A DNA stretch of 64,000 nt from JAWXCE01 sp033764775 (GTDB lineage: Bacteria > Pseudomonadota > Alphaproteobacteria > Rhizobiales > Rhodomicrobiaceae): assembly GCA_033764775.1 (NCBI GenBank), contig JANRIQ010000017.1, positions 1 to 64,000 on the forward strand, written 5' to 3'. Under the pieces are notes generated by a model, which was given only the letters and a program-made list of their open reading frames with translations, had not been told where the DNA came from and did not search any database. How positions within the stretch are numbered: position 1 is the first letter of the stretch; each line of letters begins with the position of its first letter. A program made the position numbers and the translations under genes. Shown here one piece after another: positions 59,374 to 64,000 of this stretch.

Positions 59374-59527
59374 GACTGCTCCTCATGCTTTTGCGGGCGC
59401 GATTCGAGCCCGCTTCACCTTGCGCGACAAACGATTCGGCGTTGGAGGAGGTTCCGGCGAGCCTTAACATTGCCTTATTGGGCGTTTGTCACTAAGAGCT
59501 AAAAATTCAAAAACATGAGCGAGATGG

Positions 59528-60883
59528 GTGGCGTCCGTGAATATTTGCATGGTTGGGGCGGGGTATGTGGGGCTTGTGTCGGCGGTCTGCTTTTCGGAGT
59601 TCGGCTGGACCGTCTCGTGCATTGACAACGACCGCGCCAAAATCGACGACCTTAACCAGGGACGCATGCCGATCTACGAGCCGGGTCTTGAAGAGCTGGT
59701 CGCGCGCAACATCAAGGTCGGCCGCATCCAGTTCTCAACCGACCTCACGGCGGCGGTCAAGAAATCCAACCTCATCTTCCTGGCGGTCGGCACGCCCATG
59801 CGGCGCGGCGACGGCTACGCCGATCTGAAATACGTGTATCAGGTGGTCGAGGAGATCGCGCCCCACATCAACGGCTTCACGGTGGTGACGACCAAATCCA
59901 CCGTGCCCGTCGGCACCAGCCGGGAGATCGAACGCCGGCTGCGCCGCCTGCGCCCCGACGCCGACATCGCGGTCTGCTCCAACCCGGAGTTTCTGCGCGA
60001 GGGCTCCGCCATTCAGGACTTTACGCATCCCGACCGGGTACTGGTTGGCTGCGACGACGAGCGCGCCCGCGCCGTCATGGAGCGGGTGTATGAACCGCTC
60101 CGTCTGCGAAACGCTCCGGTGATCTTCGTCTCGCGCGAGTCGGCCGAGCTGGCGAAATACGCGGCCAACGCCTTCCTCGCCATGAAGATCAGCTTCATCA
60201 ACGAAGTGGCCGACCTGTGCGAGGAGGTCGGCGCCAATGTGCAGCAGGTGGCGACCGCCATCGGCTCCGACAAACGCATCGGCGACAAGTTCCTGCACCC
60301 CGGGCCGGGCTATGGCGGCTCGTGCTTCCCGAAGGATGTGTCGGCGCTGATCCGCACCGCGCGAGAGGCGCGCACGCCGCTCACGCTCGTAGAGCAGGTT
60401 GAGAAGGTGAACACCGAGCGCAAGATCGCCATGGCGAAGCGCATCGAGAAAGCGGTCGGCGGCGACTTGAACGGCAAGACCATCGGCGTGCTCGGCGTCA
60501 CCTTCAAGCCCAACACCGACGACATGCGCGATGCGCCGAGCCTCACCATCGTGCCCATGCTCATCGAGCGCGGGGCGACGGTGCAGGCCTACGATCCCCA
60601 AAGCGAGGCGCACGCGCGCGAGCTGCTCGCCGAAGTCGTCTGGCGCGACAGCCCTCTCGCAGCGGTGGAGAAAGCCGATGCGCTGGTCGTTCTCACCGAG
60701 TGGAACGAGTTCCGCGCGTTGAACCTGGAGGAGGCGCGGGCCGCCATGCGCGGCGACGTGATCGTCGATCTGCGCAACGTGTTCCGGCCGGAGAACGCGC
60801 GCAACGCCGGCTTTCGCTATTCGAGCGTCGGGCGGGCGGAGGCGGGCGCGAGCCTGAAGGTCGTGCGGGAGAGCGCGGCGTAA
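59528..60883 (+). CDS. ugd: UDP-glucose 6-dehydrogenase
   Basis: A 451-aa protein: NAD site ICMVGAGYVGLVSAVCFSEF, FLAVGTPMRRGDGYADLKYV, STVPVGTSREIERRL, NPEFLREGSAIQDFTHPDRV, and the catalytic Cys in FLHPGPGYGGSCFPKD. It makes UDP-glucuronate for capsule or lipid A/EPS synthesis. The start is GTG 59528 or GTG 59537; neither has a strong ribosome site. Confidence 0.94.
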   Translation: MASVNICMVGAGYVGLVSAVCFSEFGWTVSCIDNDRAKIDDLNQGRMPIYEPGLEELVARNIKVGRIQFSTDLTAAVKKSNLIFLAVGTPMRRGDGYADLKYVYQVVEEIAPHINGFTVVTTKSTVPVGTSREIERRLRRLRPDADIAVCSNPEFLREGSAIQDFTHPDRVLVGCDDERARAVMERVYEPLRLRNAPVIFVSRESAELAKYAANAFLAMKISFINEVADLCEEVGANVQQVATAIGSDKRIGDKFLHPGPGYGGSCFPKDVSALIRTAREARTPLTLVEQVEKVNTERKIAMAKRIEKAVGGDLNGKTIGVLGVTFKPNTDDMRDAPSLTIVPMLIERGATVQAYDPQSEAHARELLAEVVWRDSPLAAVEKADALVVLTEWNEFRALNLEEARAAMRGDVIVDLRNVFRPENARNAGFRYSSVGRAEAGASLKVVRESAA

Positions 60884-60914
60884 GGCGCGCCCAGGCTGTT
60901 AGACGCGCTCCAGC

Positions 60915-61679
60915 TCAGTTGCCAGGCCAGGCGAAATTGAATGAGCGCGTGCTGAAGCTGCGCACTCCGGCGACCGCCTGACGCGGATTTGCGGGCGGTT
61001 TCTTGGGCGCGCGAGCGACGCGAACGGGCGCGGGTTTGGCTGCGTCCGCCTCGGCGCCGTCGGTGGCGCGGCCGGACATCCATGGCGGCAAATAGGACTC
61101 CCCCGCGCTCGCGAGTTTTGCGCCCGACGGGCGTGCGTCCCGGCGGGCCGGATCGACTGCGGCCGCGACGGCGGGCTTGACCGGCGCCGGTTTTGTCGAG
61201 GCGGGCTCAGCGCACAGGCCGGACGGTTGCGATCGCAGCGCGGCGAGCGCCTCATCGCTTACAACGGACGCCAGCCGCTGGCCTGCGACCTTGTTGTAGC
61301 GCGAAAGGGCGGCGCGGCTGCCGCGGCCGAACACGCCGTCCACCCGCCCGGCGTAGCATCCGAGGCGCTTCAGCTCAGTCTGGACGGCGGCGGGCGACGC
61401 CCTATCATCGCGGGGCTCAGATTTCGCGGCGGCGAATGCCGGCGGCCCCGCGTCTGCGCCGCCGCGCAAGCCGACCTTGACCACATGCGCCCGCATGGCC
61501 TCCGTTCGGGACTGGATAATGGCCTCCGCGATGGCGGCGGGGTCTCGGAAGCGATGTTCGAGATAATGCGGCACGGACGGGCGCCCGCCGGCCGTCTCTT
61601 CGGGCAACGGCGCCGGACTATGCCCTTGCAGCCAAAATCCCACGACGCCAAACACGGCAGCGGCGACAATCCAACGCAC
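60915..61679 (-). CDS. Membrane-anchored peptidoglycan-binding-domain protein
   Basis: A 254-aa protein. An N-terminal hydrophobic anchor (MRWIVAAAVFGVVGFWLQG) is followed by a charged region and a PG_binding_1-like domain at about residues 97-150 (VQTELKRLGCYAGRVDGVFG, RGSRAALSRYNKVAG). The rest is Pro/Ala/Lys-rich. It probably sits in the periplasm at the cell wall. No catalytic domain is visible. Confidence 0.72.
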   Translation of the reverse strand: MRWIVAAAVFGVVGFWLQGHSPAPLPEETAGGRPSVPHYLEHRFRDPAAIAEAIIQSRTEAMRAHVVKVGLRGGADAGPPAFAAAKSEPRDDRASPAAVQTELKRLGCYAGRVDGVFGRGSRAALSRYNKVAGQRLASVVSDEALAALRSQPSGLCAEPASTKPAPVKPAVAAAVDPARRDARPSGAKLASAGESYLPPWMSGRATDGAEADAAKPAPVRVARAPKKPPANPRQAVAGVRSFSTRSFNFAWPGN

Positions 61680-62214
61680 GACGCGCTCCCCGGAACGAGT
61701 TCTTGATCAATACTACGCAAAACAAACCGATCAACAAGGTTTTTCAACCGTTAAGCGGACACAGCTTCGCGAGCGCTTGGCGCACCGCGCCGATAGCTGT
61801 GGAGATCACGCAACGGTCTGTGAATAAATCGCGCGAAACTCTTGCTCCACGCCCAATATGAGGCGCAGCGGGAGCGCCCCAGCCGCTACATCTAGTTGCT
61901 GACTGCTCGCCCGCCCAGCGTCGCCCTTCTTAACCTGTTGGCCGCGTTAAAGTTTCCTTGGCGAATCAGCTATCGTGCATAGTGAGGGGGCTATACGCTC
62001 TTTTTGCGCGCCGCTGGTCGGCGCCTCGTGCGATGCGGCATATACGCGGGGCGAAGGACAGCGGAGTTTAACGCAAAACGGGCGCGGCCAAGAATTGGGA
62101 TTCGTCCGCCGGCGCCATCGTTGCGCCGGAACGATATCGATTCCGTGACCGCAGCCGACGACCGCACGCCCTCTCGTCCATGCATCCGGCTCGCCGGACA
62201 ATGAGGGGGCAGAC
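61680..62214. other. Intergenic region, no gene seen
   Basis: 535 bases between divergent genes. Short frames here have no ribosome site or protein-like composition and no RNA gene was recognised. It should hold promoters for both flanking genes. Confidence 0.5.
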
Positions 62215-63402
62215 ATGAGGCACGTTCTTGGGCTAACCGGCGTCGTGGCGGCGAGCATCCTTTTGCTCGTTTCGGCGGCGATGAACTGGAAGTTCGGCTA
62301 TAGCCTGGGTAAGTCGGAGTTCGAGTCGCATTTGTACGGCGCCGCCAGTGCGGCGGCCGACTGCTTCAAAGCGCTGCTGCCATTTTTCATTTTCGCCGCG
62401 CTGCGCAACAAAAGCTGGTCGCAAGCGGCGGGCGGCGTCATCCTGTTCGCCGTATGCTTCGCATATTCTTTCGCCTCCTCCCTCGGTTTTGCGGCGCTCA
62501 ACCGAGCCGACACCACGGGCGCGCGCACTCTGCATGCGGAGAGCTATCAGGAGATGCGCGCCGAACTGGCTCATGCCCGCGAGCGGTTGACCAAGCTCGG
62601 CGACACCCGCCCGGCCGGCACCGTTGCAAGCGACATCGAGGCGATGAAGAACAACAGCCGGTGGCTGTCCTCCGCAGAGTGCACCAACGCGACCGTTGCG
62701 GCGAGCATGTCGTACTGCGAGAGCTATCACAAACTGCGCGCCGAACTAGCGGTCTCCGAAGAGGCGGCGAAACTGGACGCGCGCATCAAGGAGGTGAACG
62801 CCCGGCTCGCCGGCGTCTCGGGCGAGGCCGTGGTGAAAGAGGCCGACCCCCAGTCCAAGATTTTGGCGGAGCTGTCTGGACGGAGCACCGAGGAGGTGCA
62901 ACTCGCTCTCACCGTGCTCATAGCATTCCTCGTGGAGTTGGGAGCCAGCACCGGCTTTTACGTTGCGTTCAGTTTCTGGGGCATTCAGGATCAGACGCAT
63001 CGCCTCGTCCAGCGCGCGCCCGCGCCAAAATCGGCGGCGGAGCCGGAGCCCGAGGTGGAAACCCTGGCGCCCGCGCCGATCACGCCGGAATCGCCCAAGA
63101 GCGACGTCGAGCTGTTTTTCAGCGAGCGTGTTGGCAAGGAGGAAGGATCGAGCGTCATGGCGCTCACTCTCTATGACGATTACTGCGCCTGGTGCGAAGC
63201 GCGCGGCAAGCAGCCGCTGGGGCTGCCGATCTTCAACCGTCAGTTCGGCGATCTGGGCGTGCAGAAGGCGAAGATCGCGGGGCGCATCCGCTGGCTCGGG
63301 GTTCGCATGCTGTTCGGCGACGAGGAGGAGACGGCCTCGGGCGTGACGCTCGCCTCGGACAATCTGCGGCCGCCTCGCAGCCTCATGCTGGCCCGGCCCT
63401 GA
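62215..63402 (+). CDS. Four-segment membrane protein with primase-like C terminus
   Basis: A 395-aa protein from ATG 62215 behind GAGGGGG. Hydrophobic segments at about 5-25, 45-63, 70-95 and 228-252 flank a coiled-coil region (about 105-215). The last 110 residues form a separate domain, with LYDDYCAWCEARGKQPLGLP and IFNRQFGDLGVQKAKIAGRI, which resembles the winged-helix-like C-terminal domain attached to phage or plasmid primases. The mix of membrane and DNA-binding-like parts suggests an origin from a mobile element. Function unknown. Confidence 0.65.
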   Translation: MRHVLGLTGVVAASILLLVSAAMNWKFGYSLGKSEFESHLYGAASAAADCFKALLPFFIFAALRNKSWSQAAGGVILFAVCFAYSFASSLGFAALNRADTTGARTLHAESYQEMRAELAHARERLTKLGDTRPAGTVASDIEAMKNNSRWLSSAECTNATVAASMSYCESYHKLRAELAVSEEAAKLDARIKEVNARLAGVSGEAVVKEADPQSKILAELSGRSTEEVQLALTVLIAFLVELGASTGFYVAFSFWGIQDQTHRLVQRAPAPKSAAEPEPEVETLAPAPITPESPKSDVELFFSERVGKEEGSSVMALTLYDDYCAWCEARGKQPLGLPIFNRQFGDLGVQKAKIAGRIRWLGVRMLFGDEEETASGVTLASDNLRPPRSLMLARP

Positions 63403-63420
63403 CCGAGCCGCCCATCCTTG

Positions 63421-63447
63421 AAAAGCCGGCCTCGCGCCGGCTTTTTT
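63421..63447 (+). terminator. Rho-independent terminator
   Basis: A perfect 10-bp stem AAAAGCCGGC / GCCGGCTTTT with a CTCGC loop and a run of T residues, 18 bases after the stop of the membrane gene. Confidence 0.9.
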
Positions 63448-63505
63448 TGTGCGCAGCCGCGAAAAAGCCGTCGCGGGGCATGCGCGGGCCGCTACACTGC
63501 GCGGC

Positions 63506-63919
63506 ATGCTTCATCTGATCAAACTGTGCGTCGGCGCCCAGGATGTGGACGACCTCCACCGCTGGCAGCAGGGCCGCATGCGGGCGCTGCGCGAGGCGAC
63601 GATCACACACCACACGCGCCAGACGCCGAAACGGCGCGCCGACATCCTGGCCGGCGGCTCGCTGTACTGGGTCATCGGCGGGCTGGTGCTCGTGCGTCAG
63701 CGCATCCTCGATATCCGCGACGAGCCGGACGACGAGGGCCGCCCCAAATGCGGGCTGGTTCTGGCGCCGGAGTTAATCGCCGTCGCGCCGCAGCCGCGCC
63801 GTCCGTTCCAGGGCTGGCGTTACCTCACGCCGGAGGATGCTCCGGCCGATCTGGGCGCCGCCGGCGCAGCGATGCCTGCGGGCATGCAACGGGAATTGGC
63901 GGCGCTTGGCTTGTTGTAG
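63506..63919 (+). CDS. DUF1489 family protein
   Basis: A 137-aa protein from ATG 63506. The N-terminal MLHLIKLCVGAQDVDDLHRW, then TRQTPKRRADILAGGSLYWV, and C-terminal PRPFQGWRYLTPEDAPADLG match DUF1489, a small alphaproteobacterial family of unknown role. Convergent with the panC end. Confidence 0.85.
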   Translation: MLHLIKLCVGAQDVDDLHRWQQGRMRALREATITHHTRQTPKRRADILAGGSLYWVIGGLVLVRQRILDIRDEPDDEGRPKCGLVLAPELIAVAPQPRRPFQGWRYLTPEDAPADLGAAGAAMPAGMQRELAALGLL

Positions 63920-63940
63920 ACAAGGCGCCGGCCACCGCCG

Positions 63941-64000
63941 CTAGGCTCGCCTTGGGACCGGCTCGTTGTCGATGAGCCGCGTCTTGCCCAGGTAAACCGC
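63941..64000 (-). CDS. panC: Probable pantoate-beta-alanine ligase, C-terminal end (partial)
   Basis: Only the last 19 codons and the stop are in the window, reading VYLGKTRLIDNEPVP. PanC proteins usually end in a GxTRLIDN motif, so this is the likely identity. The gene continues beyond the right edge. Evidence is short, so confidence is limited. Confidence 0.55.
   Translation of the reverse strand, partial: AVYLGKTRLIDNEPVPRRA

Noticed and set aside
1..64000. CRISPR arrays, tRNA or rRNA genes
   Set aside because: No regularly spaced short repeats, no cloverleaf-like sequence with a T-loop motif and no rRNA-like stretch was noticed; a dedicated scan was not possible.

Overview
The window is GC-rich, densely coded chromosomal DNA of an alphaproteobacterium, most likely a member of the Hyphomicrobiales (Rhizobiales). 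The basis is the block tatA-tatB-tatC-serS-pcm-nlpD-DUF815-yajC-secD-secF-Mth938-squalene/phytoene synthase-like, the miaA/ilvB-ilvN-ilvC neighbourhood, an Omp25/Omp31-type porin, DUF1489, DUF4153 and NlpD-type genes. No rRNA, tRNA or CRISPR array was recognised. The first gene (CitE-like lyase) and the last (probable panC tail) run off the window.

Region by region. 1-7.9 kb: CitE-like lyase, flavin reductase, nitroreductase, a tandem pair of secreted von Willebrand-A proteins, a small secreted protein, a Phd/VapC toxin-antitoxin pair with a readable promoter and operator, and an L,D-transpeptidase. 8-11 kb: uvrA. 11-17.6 kb: an accessory island. An IS1595-family element of 5,968 bp (11422-17389; perfect 25-bp terminal repeats, 8-bp target duplication) sits inside a low-GC gene. 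It carries its transposase, an OLD-like ATPase gene and a 55-codon gene. A second IS1595-family element of 3,112 bp (13170-16281; own terminal repeats and 8-bp duplication) has jumped into that ATPase gene. Removing each element with one target copy restores both broken reading frames exactly. 17.6-19.4 kb: DUF433, an MNT/HepT pair and a short DHFR-like gene. 19.4-26 kb: DUF72, secreted proteins, a methyltransferase, trmFO and a DUF4153 membrane protein.

26-38 kb: the protein-export and cell-envelope block (secDF-yajC, nlpD, pcm, serS, tatABC). Homologues of mitochondrial complex I assembly factors NDUFAF6 and NDUFAF3 lie next to secF. The usual surE slot between serS and pcm holds a 51-aa membrane microprotein and an orphan HicB. 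38-43 kb: ABC ATPase, arfB, DUF3616, prfC. 43-50 kb: an AraC regulator followed by a tightly packed operon joining a two-subunit molybdenum hydroxylase to soxX-soxY-soxZ-soxA and a flavocytochrome c sulfide dehydrogenase-like flavoprotein. Neither soxB nor soxCD is present here.

50-56.5 kb: a degenerate copy of the ilvC 3' end, a porin, and the branched-chain amino acid genes ilvC, a LysE exporter, ilvN and ilvB, then miaA. 56.6-64 kb: a membrane TPR protein overlapping serB, a PRC-barrel protein, ugd, a peptidoglycan-binding protein, a membrane protein with a primase-like tail, DUF1489 and the end of panC. Family names come from motifs recognised by eye; no database search was run.
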